From Vibrio coralliilyticus ATCC BAA-450 (lineage in GTDB: Bacteria; Pseudomonadota; Gammaproteobacteria; Enterobacterales; Vibrionaceae): a stretch of DNA of 64,000 nucleotides. Position 1 is the first letter of the stretch, and each line of letters begins with the position of its first letter. Made by a program: the position numbers and the translations under genes. Below are positions 1 through 8,754 of this stretch, piece by piece. The notes under the pieces were generated by a model that was not told the origin of the DNA, searched no databases, and worked only from the letters and a program-made list of their open reading frames with translations. Where the stretch lies: contig NZ_ACZN01000018.1 in the NCBI RefSeq assembly GCF_000176135.1, positions 682,001 to 746,000 of the forward strand. Direction: 5' to 3'.

Positions 1-150
1 GGCACCATCATAGGCACTATGATCATGGGTGTGCTTCAAAACGGGCTCGATTTGCTCAATGTTTCAGCGTACTGGCAGCAAATCGTCAAAGGCTTAGTCA
101 TCATTTTTGCTGTGATGTTCGATATGAAACGTCACAAGAAAAGCAAATAA
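1..150 (+). CDS. ABC sugar transporter permease, C-terminal end (partial)
   Basis: The frame is open from the window edge to a TAA and encodes 49 residues. They comprise a hydrophobic helix (VKGLVIIFAVMFDM) and a short basic tail ending KRHKKSK. The segment beginning GTIIGTMIMGVLQNGL and followed by a last helix and basic tail is typical of the C-terminus of RbsC-like inner-membrane permeases of ribose/inositol-type ABC importers. The rest of the gene lies outside the window. A sugar-import role is family knowledge; the substrate cannot be read. The RpiR-type regulator just downstream would suit an inositol or other sugar cluster, which is inference only. Confidence 0.7.
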   Translation, partial: GTIIGTMIMGVLQNGLDLLNVSAYWQQIVKGLVIIFAVMFDMKRHKKSK

Positions 151-256
151 CGTTTTGTAGGGCTGAAGCTATTGTCCTTTCACGAATATCTTGTCTGACG
201 CTGCGCTCACAACGTCAGCCCTGATATGGCAATAGCTTCTGGGGATTACCCTGTTT

Positions 257-284
257 GCGCCGCTTTACGTTGCGGCGCTTTTTT
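257..284 (+). terminator. Rho-independent terminator after the permease
   Basis: A perfect 7-bp GC stem (GCGCCGC / GCGGCGC) with an 8-base loop is followed directly by six T. It lies about 105 bp after the permease stop and before the regulator gene, so it probably ends the transporter operon. Confidence 0.85.
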
Positions 285-417
285 CTTCTCGCATCCAGCT
301 TCTGACCATTTTTGGAAGCCATCACTAATCTCGTTCTGAAACAAATATTTCACGATTTTCGAATTTAAGGTATCTTTACGGAAGATTTATTTCAGATTCC
401 GAACCTAGGAGAGTGAC

Positions 418-1251
418 ATGAAAGCGGCCAGTTCGCTCGGAGAGCTGCAGGATCAGATCCGCAATAATTACTCTGACCTGAGTAAGCGACTCCAGCAAGT
501 AGCTAAGTATGTGCTTGATAATTCTAACAGTGTTGCATTTGATACTGTTGCCGTTATTGCTCAGCAAGCCGAAGTACCTCCATCGACTCTAATTCGTTTT
601 GCCAGTGCATTTGGCTTCAGCGGATTCAATGATATGAAACAACTGTTTCGTCGTAATCTGGTTGAGGAAACCACCAGCTATACCGATCGAGCCAGACTGT
701 ATAAACAGCTAGAGGGAGAACCTCACCCACCAGAAACGCCAAAAGACATTCTGGAGGAATTTGCCCGCGCTAATTCTCAGGCAATGAATCACCTTGCCGC
801 TCAAACTTCAGCTGAAAAATTAGAGCAGGCGGTTGATATCCTGCGTAATGCGGAGAATATCTATCTTATTGGACTTAGACGCTCGTTTAGCGTCGCGTCA
901 TATCTGACTTACGCACTACGTCATCTGGATAAGCGCGCTTTCCTTATTGATGGCCTTGGTGGAATGTTCAAAGAACAACTGAGCATGATTGGCCCTAAAG
1001 ATGCCATCGTGTCCATCAGTTTCAGCCCTTACGCGCAAGAAACCGTGATGCTAAGCGAAGTCGCATCCAAAGCCGGTGCACATCAAATTGTGATTACCGA
1101 TAGCCAAATCAGCCCGCTCGCAGCGTTCAGCGACGTGTGTTTTGTGGTCAAAGAAGCCAAAGTGGATGCATTTCGTTCTCAGTCTGCGTCTTTGTGCCTA
1201 GCGCAAACTCTCGCGGTGTCTATGGCCTTCGATCAGGCTGAAAAACTCTAG
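418..1251 (+). CDS. MurR/RpiR-family transcriptional regulator (HTH + SIS)
   Basis: The 277-residue protein has the two-domain RpiR layout. The N-terminal HTH_6 domain (about residues 8-82) contains IAQQAEVPPSTLIRFASAFG. A SIS sugar-phosphate-binding domain begins near residue 147 with IYLIGLRRSFSVASYLTYAL. Proteins of this family sense a phosphosugar and repress or activate sugar catabolic genes. The start is the ATG preceded by GGAGAG. The N-terminal sequence resembles regulators of inositol catabolism, and an RbsC-like permease gene lies upstream, so control of an inositol or related sugar operon is plausible but inferred. A strong hairpin terminator follows at 1259. Confidence 0.85.
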   Translation: MKAASSLGELQDQIRNNYSDLSKRLQQVAKYVLDNSNSVAFDTVAVIAQQAEVPPSTLIRFASAFGFSGFNDMKQLFRRNLVEETTSYTDRARLYKQLEGEPHPPETPKDILEEFARANSQAMNHLAAQTSAEKLEQAVDILRNAENIYLIGLRRSFSVASYLTYALRHLDKRAFLIDGLGGMFKEQLSMIGPKDAIVSISFSPYAQETVMLSEVASKAGAHQIVITDSQISPLAAFSDVCFVVKEAKVDAFRSQSASLCLAQTLAVSMAFDQAEKL

Positions 1252-1258
1252 CCTTCTC

Positions 1259-1292
1259 AGCGGCAGTGGTCGATCACTGCCGCTTATTTCTT
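1259..1292 (+). terminator. Terminator of the RpiR regulator gene
   Basis: A perfect 10-bp inverted repeat (AGCGGCAGTG / CACTGCCGCT) with a 6-base loop is followed by a T-rich run (TATTTCTTCTTT). It starts 8 bp after the stop codon. Confidence 0.8.
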
Positions 1293-1603
1293 CTTTATAC
1301 CTGCCAAGGTCAAATCATTGAGCTAAGTGAGGGTTTGATCACTTATTTTTTACAATTCAACGCCTCTAGCTCCTCACTTATTATGTCAATTTTGGAAAAA
1401 GACAATGATACTTCTTCCAATAATCGAAGAATAATACTGGCTTAAGTGATTGATATTTGGTGATTCAGCTTCCAAAGCGTGTTTTATTGACCGAGAAAAC
1501 ACACAAGTGTGAATTTCTGCTTCTGGTTCGAATTGAGTTTCGAATTTAAAATATGCAAAACCAGAAAATAACAAGCACGTCACAAAGGAAGCAAAGGGAC
1601 GCC
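1293..1603. other. Intergenic region upstream of dld
   Basis: About 310 bp of AT-rich DNA separate the RpiR terminator from the dld start. It should hold the dld promoter. I see no clear operator palindrome, riboswitch or conserved small ORF. An open frame on the minus strand here (about 1386-1631) runs into dld and has no ribosome-binding site or coding character. Confidence 0.4.
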
Positions 1604-3313
1604 ATGAGTAATCAAGCGCTAATTCAGACATTCATCAACATTGTCGGCCAAGACCATGTGTTAACCGATAACAAAAAAACCGAATATTACCGCTCAGGCT
1701 TCCGCTCGGGTAAAGGCAAAGCACTGGCAGTTTTGTTTCCCGGTTCATTAGTTGAACAGTGGCGCCTGCTTCAGGCCGCGGTAGAAGCGAACTGCATTGT
1801 GATCATGCAGGCCGCCAAAACCGGTCTGACTGAAGGGTCTGCACCAAGTGGTGACGATTACGACCGAGAAGTTGTGGTGATCAACATCATGCGTATTAAC
1901 TCGCTGCATTTGATTGAAAACGGCAAACAGATCATCAGCTTACCGGGTGTGAGCCTTCACCAACTTGAGAAGAAGCTTAAATCCGTTAACCGTGCGCCTC
2001 ATTCCGTGATTGGCTCTTCTTCAATTGGCGCAACAGTTGTTGGTGGTATTGCCAACAACTCCGGTGGTGCTTTAGTCAAACGCGGCCCTGCGTACACGGA
2101 ATTAGCGCTGTTTGGCCAGGTCACCAAAGAAGGCAAACTAGAACTTGTGAATCATTTAGGTATCGAAGGCCTTGGTGAAACGCCAGAAGAAATCCTGACC
2201 AATGTTGAACAAGGCAACTTTGACCCTTCTAAGATCATCCACAGTGATGCGATGGCATCAGACAAAGAGTACGAAGCTCGCGTTCGTGACGTCGATGCAG
2301 AAACCCCTTCCCGTTTTAATGCTGATTCCAGACGCCTGTTTGAAGCCAGTGGCTGTGCAGGTAAGCTCGCAGTGTTTGCAGTCCGTGTCGATACCAACCC
2401 TGTCGCTGAAAAAGAACAGCTTTTCTACATCGGCTGTAGCGATCCAGCGAAGATGACGATGCTGCGCCGTGACATGCTGAGTGGCTTTAAGCATTTGCCA
2501 GAAATGGGCGAATACATGCACCGCGACATTTTCAATCTGGCGGAAACTTACGGTAAAGATGTCTTCCTGTCGATTCATCACCTAGGCACTGACAAGTTGC
2601 CTAAGTTCTTTGCGCTAAAAGCAAAAGTTGAGTCGATCCTGAAACGCATTCCGTTTGTATCTAAAGATTTGCCAGATATTACACTTTACTGGCTCACCAA
2701 ACTGTTCCCACAGCACCTTCCTAAGCGCATGCTGGAATTCAGAGATAAGTACGAGCACCATCTGATCCTAAAAATGAGTGATGGTGGTATCGATGAAGCG
2801 AAAGAATACCTGGAGAACGTCTGGTCTAAGCAGGACGGGTGTGAGTACTTTGTTTGTGATGCTGATGAAGGCAAGAAAGCTCTGCTTCATCGCTTTGCGG
2901 CTGCGGGTGCTGCGATTCGCTATGAAACCATTCACTCCAATGAAGTGGAAGACATTCTTGCGCTAGATATTGCCCTGCGCCGAAACGACATTGACTGGGT
3001 GGAACAGTTACCAGAAGAGATCACCAAAGACTTGGTTATGGGTCTCTACTACGGTCACTTTATGTGTCATGTCTTCCATCAGGATTACATCTTTAGAAAG
3101 GGCGCGGATACGAAGAAGATCAAACAGAAAATGCTTGAGCTTTTAACTCAGAAAGGCGCCAAATACCCAGCAGAGCATAACGTAGGCCACCTCTATGAAG
3201 CCGAAAAGCAGCTTCAGGAGTTCTACCACTCATTGGATCCAACCAATACCTTTAACCCAGGTATAGGTAAAATGAGTAAGTACAAACGTAACTGCAGCTG
3301 CTGTGGCGGTTAA
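1604..3313 (+). CDS. dld: D-lactate dehydrogenase, FAD-dependent, membrane-associated (quinone)
   Basis: The 569-residue protein is collinear with E. coli Dld (about 571 residues). It oxidises D-lactate to pyruvate and passes electrons to the quinone pool at the inner face of the cytoplasmic membrane. The FAD-binding PCMH domain covers about residues 40-210 and includes TGLTEGSAPSG and PHSVIGSSSIGATVVGGI. The C-terminal membrane-binding domain includes GEYMHRDIF, DKYEHHLILKM, HRFAAAGAAIRYE, DILALDIALRRND and AEHNVGHLY. I chose the ATG at 1604 because AAGGAAGCAAAGGGA precedes it and the residues then align with E. coli; an in-frame ATG at 1553 would add 17 unlikely residues. The C-terminus ends in a cysteine-rich NCSCCGG tail. 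Confidence 0.95.
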   Translation: MSNQALIQTFINIVGQDHVLTDNKKTEYYRSGFRSGKGKALAVLFPGSLVEQWRLLQAAVEANCIVIMQAAKTGLTEGSAPSGDDYDREVVVINIMRINSLHLIENGKQIISLPGVSLHQLEKKLKSVNRAPHSVIGSSSIGATVVGGIANNSGGALVKRGPAYTELALFGQVTKEGKLELVNHLGIEGLGETPEEILTNVEQGNFDPSKIIHSDAMASDKEYEARVRDVDAETPSRFNADSRRLFEASGCAGKLAVFAVRVDTNPVAEKEQLFYIGCSDPAKMTMLRRDMLSGFKHLPEMGEYMHRDIFNLAETYGKDVFLSIHHLGTDKLPKFFALKAKVESILKRIPFVSKDLPDITLYWLTKLFPQHLPKRMLEFRDKYEHHLILKMSDGGIDEAKEYLENVWSKQDGCEYFVCDADEGKKALLHRFAAAGAAIRYETIHSNEVEDILALDIALRRNDIDWVEQLPEEITKDLVMGLYYGHFMCHVFHQDYIFRKGADTKKIKQKMLELLTQKGAKYPAEHNVGHLYEAEKQLQEFYHSLDPTNTFNPGIGKMSKYKRNCSCCGG

Positions 3314-3325
3314 CAGAAAGGAAAG

Positions 3326-3348
3326 CGGAGCTCATTGAGCTCCGTTTT
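3326..3348 (+). terminator. Terminator of dld
   Basis: A perfect 8-bp inverted repeat (CGGAGCTC / GAGCTCCG) with a 3-base loop is followed by TTTT. It lies between convergent genes and may serve both. Confidence 0.75.
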
Positions 3349-3352
3349 ACGA

Positions 3353-4396
3353 TTAATTCTTCACAAACATGCCTGAACCGCTCAAGGCTTGATGCTTCTC
3401 CAATTCGCCTTCTTGATAAAAACCTGTGTGATAAACCGCCATCTGAGATTGACCACTGGTACTTTTCACAAAGCCAATCAGAATGCCGTGTTCACCTTCA
3501 AATGGCTTGGTACCTGACTGCTTCAGATAGGTTTTACACGCCTCAACGTTAGACGCTTCAAGCTTAGTTTCAAAACGCATAATCTGATTATCATTGTACA
3601 TGGCGAAACCCTTTGGCTCAGTCTTACAGTACTCGACGCCATTGTCTTCAATGAAAGCGGTGACCATCAATGGGCCGTTGTTAACTTGGGTAAATTTGTA
3701 ACGGTTATAGGCATTAGGTTGGTTGTAAGCATCAATGCTTTTCCATTCTGTATCTGGCAGAGAAGCCAAAACGTCAATCAGTTTTTCAGTTTCAACTTGT
3801 TGATACCAAACATTAAAGTCTTCTCCTTGGATGCCAGAATCTTCCGAAGTCATCCGAAAGCCATAATCCAGTGTATTAAACTCATAATCATCCAAGTGAA
3901 TTGACTTAATCTGCGCCTTTTGCACAGCAGAAAGATCTTTTCGCCATTCACCAAAAATCCAGCCTAAGTTCGACAATTTAGCGTTGCGTAATGAGCGACT
4001 AAGCACCTCACCACTTGGTTTCACTTGCTTAGAAGCATATTCCATTGCATCACTCACTGTTGACTGAGCGACTTCATACCCAGCCGACACTTCTACTTTG
4101 TGATAATCGTTTGAAGCATCTACACTCACCGACTGGCTCCAAAACTGTTGCTCACCTGTATAGTGATAACCAATGCCTACCCCCATGTAACGCGGTGATG
4201 TATCACTAGCGCGTAGAATATCGTCACTTCCATTTCCTAGTGTCGCAACATAGATCCCCATAGGATAAACAACACGGCTTTGACCACCATTAATATTATT
4301 TTTGCCAGTGCTTCCAGCATCGCCAGAACCACCACCGCCACAACCAACAAGTAACGCAGTTAGTACCGAAACCGAAATCGCCGCTCTTTTAAACAT
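3353..4396 (-). CDS. Putative lipoprotein of unknown function
   Basis: The 347-residue protein starts with a type II signal peptide: basic FKRAA, a hydrophobic stretch, then the lipobox LVGC with Cys19. A glycine-rich linker follows. No aspartate is present at +2, so outer-membrane sorting is expected. The body is rich in polar and aromatic residues (for example DTEWKSIDAYNQPNAYNRY) and I recognise no catalytic motif. The ATG at 4396 has GTGGGA six bases upstream; the longer frame would use GTG four codons earlier. The gene is convergent with dld and appears monocistronic. It may be a surface-exposed or periplasmic lipoprotein; function unknown. Confidence 0.7.
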   Translation of the reverse strand: MFKRAAISVSVLTALLVGCGGGGSGDAGSTGKNNINGGQSRVVYPMGIYVATLGNGSDDILRASDTSPRYMGVGIGYHYTGEQQFWSQSVSVDASNDYHKVEVSAGYEVAQSTVSDAMEYASKQVKPSGEVLSRSLRNAKLSNLGWIFGEWRKDLSAVQKAQIKSIHLDDYEFNTLDYGFRMTSEDSGIQGEDFNVWYQQVETEKLIDVLASLPDTEWKSIDAYNQPNAYNRYKFTQVNNGPLMVTAFIEDNGVEYCKTEPKGFAMYNDNQIMRFETKLEASNVEACKTYLKQSGTKPFEGEHGILIGFVKSTSGQSQMAVYHTGFYQEGELEKHQALSGSGMFVKN

Positions 4397-4665
4397 AAGT
4401 TTTCCCACTCATCACATACCCAACTGAGACGTATGCACACCAGAACACCATGAAATCTGGTGTGTATAAATCGATGATGGGAAGTATCCGCACGGATGTC
4501 GTTAAATCAAAAAACGTTTCCACACTAAACTTAACAGCACATTTATTTACATCTAACACACTGAATAATAGGAAGAATAACGAGTTGTCTTACAGAGCTT
4601 ATTTAGCAATTTTTACACTACAGAGAGGGAAAAGAGCCCCCACTCTACTGGTTAGGATGGTGAGT

Positions 4666-5622
4666 TCAATCCAAGGTCACGTCTGCTTGGCTCCAACCAA
4701 ATTTGTCGCACAGCACTTTAAGTTGGTTCAGCTCATTTTGAGTCTGTTCGACCAACCAGTTCAGGATTTCACTGATCATGGGAGAATGATTACGTTGATA
4801 ACAGTAGTACTGCCAATCGCTATGTTGAAGTGAAAGCTGTTCAGGGCATTTGAGAAACTCACGCTTGAGTTCAGGTAATACCAACAGCAGATCCGTCACT
4901 GTCACTCCCTGGCCGGATAGGCAGGCACTTAGCGCTAAATCCAAGCTGAAGAACACAGTATCCCTGCCCTTTTTCGCCCCTTCCAGATCAGCGTTGCTTA
5001 ACCAGTTTTTCCAATCCTGATGATCAAGGGTGGCATGCAGATGTGGCAACGTCAGAACATCACTTAACTGAATATGCTGCTTAGAGAGGGATTCAGCGTA
5101 AACCGGCGCCATAAACTCATCACGAAGAAAGGTTACATCTGAGCGATTCTGGTATCGCTCACGCTTTCGCGTGTTCACGATCAGCAGATCGCAGTCTTCA
5201 GAATCAAGCGGTGGATCTTCTTCAATCGATGGGATGATGACAATCTCGTGTTCAGGGTATCGCTCGTTGAGCATCGCAACCTTAGGCATCAGAATACGCG
5301 TGGCGTAACTGAGCGCACTTTTGATCACAATACGCTTCTTATTCGGCACCGCCCACTGAGCAATCAAGCTGTCTAGCGCAACGTAGTTTTTGCGCAGCAC
5401 TTCATAGAGATCTTTCCCTTGCGTTGTTAACTCAATCGCTCGGTGTTTTCGGATCACTAGAGATGCTTTTAGCTCATCTTCAAGTTGCTTTATCTGACGG
5501 CTGACTGCACTTTGGGTAACGTTAAGCTCATCAGCCGCTTTGGTAAAGCTCATAAGGCGCGCCACAGATTCAAAGACTTTCAATCCGTTGTGTGAATAAG
5601 GGAGACGGTTATAAGGGGACAT
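4666..5622 (-). CDS. LysR-family transcriptional regulator
   Basis: The 318-residue protein has the LysR N-terminal winged helix-turn-helix (about residues 10-68), with the signature FTKAADELNVTQSAVSRQIK, followed by a substrate-binding effector domain. It is divergent from the MATE exporter gene, with about 100 bp between the starts, so it probably controls that exporter or itself. No effector can be read from the sequence. The C-terminal part (FGWSQADVTLD) has no special feature. Confidence 0.85.
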   Translation of the reverse strand: MSPYNRLPYSHNGLKVFESVARLMSFTKAADELNVTQSAVSRQIKQLEDELKASLVIRKHRAIELTTQGKDLYEVLRKNYVALDSLIAQWAVPNKKRIVIKSALSYATRILMPKVAMLNERYPEHEIVIIPSIEEDPPLDSEDCDLLIVNTRKRERYQNRSDVTFLRDEFMAPVYAESLSKQHIQLSDVLTLPHLHATLDHQDWKNWLSNADLEGAKKGRDTVFFSLDLALSACLSGQGVTVTDLLLVLPELKREFLKCPEQLSLQHSDWQYYCYQRNHSPMISEILNWLVEQTQNELNQLKVLCDKFGWSQADVTLD

Positions 5623-5701
5623 AATTCACTCGCATGATCTGAACTCATGTAAGAGTGGCATAAATGTCATTTGAAGGCTAGCCAGCAAACTCGTACCTTA
5701 T

Positions 5702-5717
5702 TGTGATAACGATCACG
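5702..5717 (+). promoter_or_regulatory. Possible CRP-like site
   Basis: TGTGA-N6-TCACG matches the CRP half-sites with one mismatch in the second. It lies only 10 bp before the MATE start codon, in the leader or ribosome-binding area, so any function would be repressive or coincidental. Confidence 0.25.
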
Positions 5718-5726
5718 AGGCACACA

Positions 5727-7067
5727 ATGAAAAAAATTCTCTCTCTGGCATTTCCACTGATAATTTCGCAACTCATCGCAATGGCACTGGTTCTGACTGA
5801 TGTCTGGATGATGTCGCGACTCAGTGTGTCTGCGCTGGCAGCCGGAGGATTGGGTGCGTCCATCTACAGTTTCGTCTTTATTGTGGCGAGCAGCACCGTG
5901 GGTTGTGTGGCGAACTTAATTGCGATTGCTTATGGTCAACGTATTGCGAGGCCGGAATATGGCAATCAGCAAATCCGCTTAGCAGTAAAAGGGGCTGTAC
6001 TACTGACGGTGATCCTGTCTGCGATCTTAACCTTGTGTTTTGCATATGCACCGCAACTGCTGGCACTGGCGAAGCAGCCTCAAGAGCTCGCTGGCCCAGC
6101 TATGGAATACCTAGACGCATTAAAATGGGCCATGTTGCCGTCTCTGATGCTACTGGTGCTGCGCGGCTTAACCAGTGCGCTCGGTAATGTACGTTCAATC
6201 ATGGTGATGTCATTACTGACGGTTGCGCTCAACGTACCTATCAGCTATTTGCTTGCTTTCCAGCTAGAGCTTGGCTTGGCAGGACTTGGCGCGGGTACCG
6301 CTTTAGCGGCATTCATTGTGATGCTGGGCTACGGCTACTGGGTGTTTAAGAGCCCTGAATACATGCCGTTTGCGCCGTGGAAAAATACAGAAGAATACTC
6401 GCTATCATTGCTTAAACCTTTACTGGCCATGGGCTTGCCTATTGCACTGGCTGCGCTGCTTGAACACGGTTTGATTTACGGTGGCACTTTGATGGCAGGC
6501 ACCATCAGTATCGCTGCGCTCGCATTGCACCAAATTCTTCTGCAATGTCTGAGCTTCACCTGGAACATCAACTTTGGTTTCTCGCAAGCCGCAGCAATTT
6601 TGGTCGGGCAGGACTATGGTGCGGAAGACTATGATGGTATTAAGCGCACAGCCCTTCGTAGCTTTGGCCTGACGACAGTGATCAGCGTAGTGCTGGCAGG
6701 TGTGTTCATGTTATGGCCTGAGCTGATCGGCTCCATTTTCAATCTGGATTCTGAGCTTTCAACACTGCTCGTCGCCGTTCTATGGGTAGTCGCGCTCTCT
6801 TTCATTGTTGATGCGTGGCAGCTACTGGCGATTAACCTACTTCGCGGCATGAAGATCGTTGTTGGCCCGACTGTAGTGACGGCTGTCGGCTACTGGCTGT
6901 TTGGTCTGCCTGCTGCATGGCTGCTACTGCCAGACTTTGGTTTAGGCGGCATCTGGGGCGGTATCGGTATTGGTCTAGGCGTCACAGGTATGTTGCTACT
7001 TGTTCAGCTTCTGCTGGCGATTAAAAAGCAACGCAATACAGATTCTCTTGCCGTAGCCATGGGTTAG
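5727..7067 (+). CDS. MATE-family multidrug/Na+ antiporter
   Basis: The 446-residue, highly hydrophobic protein has about twelve predicted membrane helices in two repeats. It opens with ILSLAFPLIISQLIAMALVL and contains DVWMMSRLSVSALAAGGLG, matching the MATE N-terminal signature (NorM/DinF group). These cytoplasmic-membrane antiporters expel cationic drugs in exchange for Na+ or H+. The ATG at 5727 is preferred over 5703 because CGAGG lies about seven bases upstream and the protein then begins MKKILSLAFPLI. It is divergent from the LysR gene. Confidence 0.88.
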   Translation: MKKILSLAFPLIISQLIAMALVLTDVWMMSRLSVSALAAGGLGASIYSFVFIVASSTVGCVANLIAIAYGQRIARPEYGNQQIRLAVKGAVLLTVILSAILTLCFAYAPQLLALAKQPQELAGPAMEYLDALKWAMLPSLMLLVLRGLTSALGNVRSIMVMSLLTVALNVPISYLLAFQLELGLAGLGAGTALAAFIVMLGYGYWVFKSPEYMPFAPWKNTEEYSLSLLKPLLAMGLPIALAALLEHGLIYGGTLMAGTISIAALALHQILLQCLSFTWNINFGFSQAAAILVGQDYGAEDYDGIKRTALRSFGLTTVISVVLAGVFMLWPELIGSIFNLDSELSTLLVAVLWVVALSFIVDAWQLLAINLLRGMKIVVGPTVVTAVGYWLFGLPAAWLLLPDFGLGGIWGGIGIGLGVTGMLLLVQLLLAIKKQRNTDSLAVAMG

Positions 7068-7103
7068 TCGGTAGTATCGCTTCGACCATAAGTGAGAGAA
7101 GCG

Positions 7104-7565
7104 ATGACAGACCTCGATATTGAATTTGAACATATTTTTCTGGAAGTAAAAGCCGAACGCTGGCACAGCATCGAGCGATTCTATTTCAGCTATTTTTGCT
7201 TCCGGGAAAATTACCTCACTAAGAAAGGCAAGCCAGATTGGGAACTCGCCCGCCAGCGCTGCCCTCGTTCCCGCTCTCTTACTATCATTAAGCACGCTGA
7301 GCTTGAGCCGCTGGTTCCGCACGAAGTGATCACCGGAGAAATCAAACGTTACTGGCGTGATGGTTTACTCACACCAAGAGCATTACGCCGTATTCTCGAC
7401 AGCCTTCTGGATTACGCGACCATTACCAAAGCAGAAAAGAACGTCTTAAAACAAGCAGGCTTTCTCAACGCAATGCCAGCCTTTTGGTATCAATCCAAAG
7501 ACAAATCACCGATATCAAGGTTCGCAGCCGCAAATATCGAGATGCAAGACCAATCAAGAGATTAG
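7104..7565 (+). CDS. Hypothetical protein, 153 residues
   Basis: I do not recognise this protein. It is soluble, charged and rich in aromatic residues near the N-terminus (ERWHSIERFYFSYFCF), with a helical, basic C-terminal half (TPRALRRILDSLLDY). The ATG at 7104 has GAGAGAAG just upstream; a GTG at 7092 would add four residues. It follows the MATE gene by 36 bp on the same strand and may be co-transcribed. Its TAG stop overlaps the TAA stop of the convergent scrR gene, so no terminator separates them. Codon use looks like its neighbours, which supports a real gene. Confidence 0.65.
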   Translation: MTDLDIEFEHIFLEVKAERWHSIERFYFSYFCFRENYLTKKGKPDWELARQRCPRSRSLTIIKHAELEPLVPHEVITGEIKRYWRDGLLTPRALRRILDSLLDYATITKAEKNVLKQAGFLNAMPAFWYQSKDKSPISRFAAANIEMQDQSRD

Positions 7566-8560
7566 CGCCTACGATGAATTCTGGCGGGCAACACCGTAAT
7601 TCCTGTTTTCATCTCCGGCTGCTTTAGAATGGCTTGTCCGTAATCAAATAGTGTCTGAGCAATCAGATCGCAGTCCTGTTCAACCGAGTCAATTTTCACA
7701 GGTAAGCAATCCAGAATGTCGTAGTTATCGAAGGTCGCCAAGCGAATATCTTCATCCAGCATGTTCTTCTCGGTCAAAAAACGCAAAGCCCCTTCCAACA
7801 ATGAATACGAGGCGGTATACACGGCTTTAGGTAGACGCCCTAGATCTTCTACAGCCAGTGCCATGAGCTCGTAGCCTGACTCAGGTTGATAATCCTTGGT
7901 ATACACGTAGCGATCATCAAAACGCACACCTGCATCCTTAAGCCCGAGCTGATAGCCCTTAAAACGATCTCGGCTCGTAGACAAGTTAAGCTGACCACCG
8001 ATATACACGCACTCTTCACCACTTAAGGCTAATTGAGCCACCACTTCCTTTGTCGCTTTTTCAGCATTGGTTTTGATATTGATGAAATCGCTATCTTCTA
8101 ATATACGGTCAAAGAAAATTACTGGAGTGCTTGGACTGATAGGTTGATAGAAGGTGTCATCCATCATGCAAGTTGCCACTAGCAGGACATCCACCTGCCG
8201 TTCAATCAAGCTCTTTACTGCCTGTTGTTCCTGTTCATGATCATCGTCGGACGAGGCGATAAGTAGCTGATAACCATTATTCCGACACAGTATTTCCAAC
8301 CGTTTAGCAATGTTCGCAAAGCCCATGTTCGCTAAATCTGGAATGACTAAGCCTACGGTATAGGTCTGCTTAGACTTGAGCGCTCTGGCGTAGATACTCG
8401 GCTTGTAATGATACTGTTCAGCAATAGCCTGTACTTTCTCCACCGTGTCTTCATGAATACGGTGCTTTTTTGCGTGTCCATTGAGCACAAAACTCACTGT
8501 TGACTTGGAAACACCCGCCAATGCTGCGATGTCTGCCAATTTCAGTTTTTTACCTGCCAT
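7562..8560 (-). CDS. scrR: LacI-family sucrose operon repressor (Cra/FruR-like)
   Basis: The 332-residue LacI protein has a DNA-binding head (residues 5-60; LADIAALAGVSKSTVSFVLN) and a periplasmic-binding-like effector domain (GLVIPDLANMGFANIAKRLE). Sequence and head region resemble E. coli Cra and the ScrR repressors of Vibrio and enterobacterial sucrose operons, which respond to fructose or fructose-1-phosphate. It is divergent from the fructokinase gene, with a Cra/ScrR-type palindrome between them at 8702, the standard scrR-scrK arrangement. The ATG lies after a GGAAAAGAGAATA leader. It probably represses scrK and scrA, where a second candidate site lies at 18919. Confidence 0.85.
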   Translation of the reverse strand: MAGKKLKLADIAALAGVSKSTVSFVLNGHAKKHRIHEDTVEKVQAIAEQYHYKPSIYARALKSKQTYTVGLVIPDLANMGFANIAKRLEILCRNNGYQLLIASSDDDHEQEQQAVKSLIERQVDVLLVATCMMDDTFYQPISPSTPVIFFDRILEDSDFINIKTNAEKATKEVVAQLALSGEECVYIGGQLNLSTSRDRFKGYQLGLKDAGVRFDDRYVYTKDYQPESGYELMALAVEDLGRLPKAVYTASYSLLEGALRFLTEKNMLDEDIRLATFDNYDILDCLPVKIDSVEQDCDLIAQTLFDYGQAILKQPEMKTGITVLPARIHRRR

Positions 8561-8701
8561 TATTCTCTTTTCCTACTCGGTGTCTTTATCAGCCTGCCTT
8601 GCTGCTAGCTCAATCAACGCCACTGCGCTCTCATGTTTAGACTCTGACAATGATCACAATTTGATCTTTATCGTGATAAATGATCTCTGCAAACCTAGAT
8701 C

Positions 8702-8717
8702 GCTAAACCGTTTTAGC
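8702..8717 (+). promoter_or_regulatory. ScrR/Cra-type operator
   Basis: GCTAAACCGTTTTAGC is a 16-bp palindrome (GCTAAA-N4-TTTAGC) close to the known Cra consensus GCTGAAWCGTTTCAGC. It lies between divergent scrR and scrK, about 37 bp before the scrK start. Confidence 0.75.
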
Positions 8718-8754
8718 TATACAATCAGCTTAATTTAGTTAAGTAAGAGATGCA

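Noticed and set aside
1386..1631. 81-residue open frame on the minus strand upstream of dld
   Set aside because: It overlaps the dld start, has no ribosome-binding site and shows no protein-like features.
4450..4833. 127-residue open frame partly overlapping the LysR gene
   Set aside because: Most of it is the opposite strand of the LysR coding sequence.
8641..8695. CRP site between scrR and scrK
   Set aside because: TGATCACA and CGTGATAAA half-sites are present but at spacings that do not fit TGTGA-N6-TCACA.
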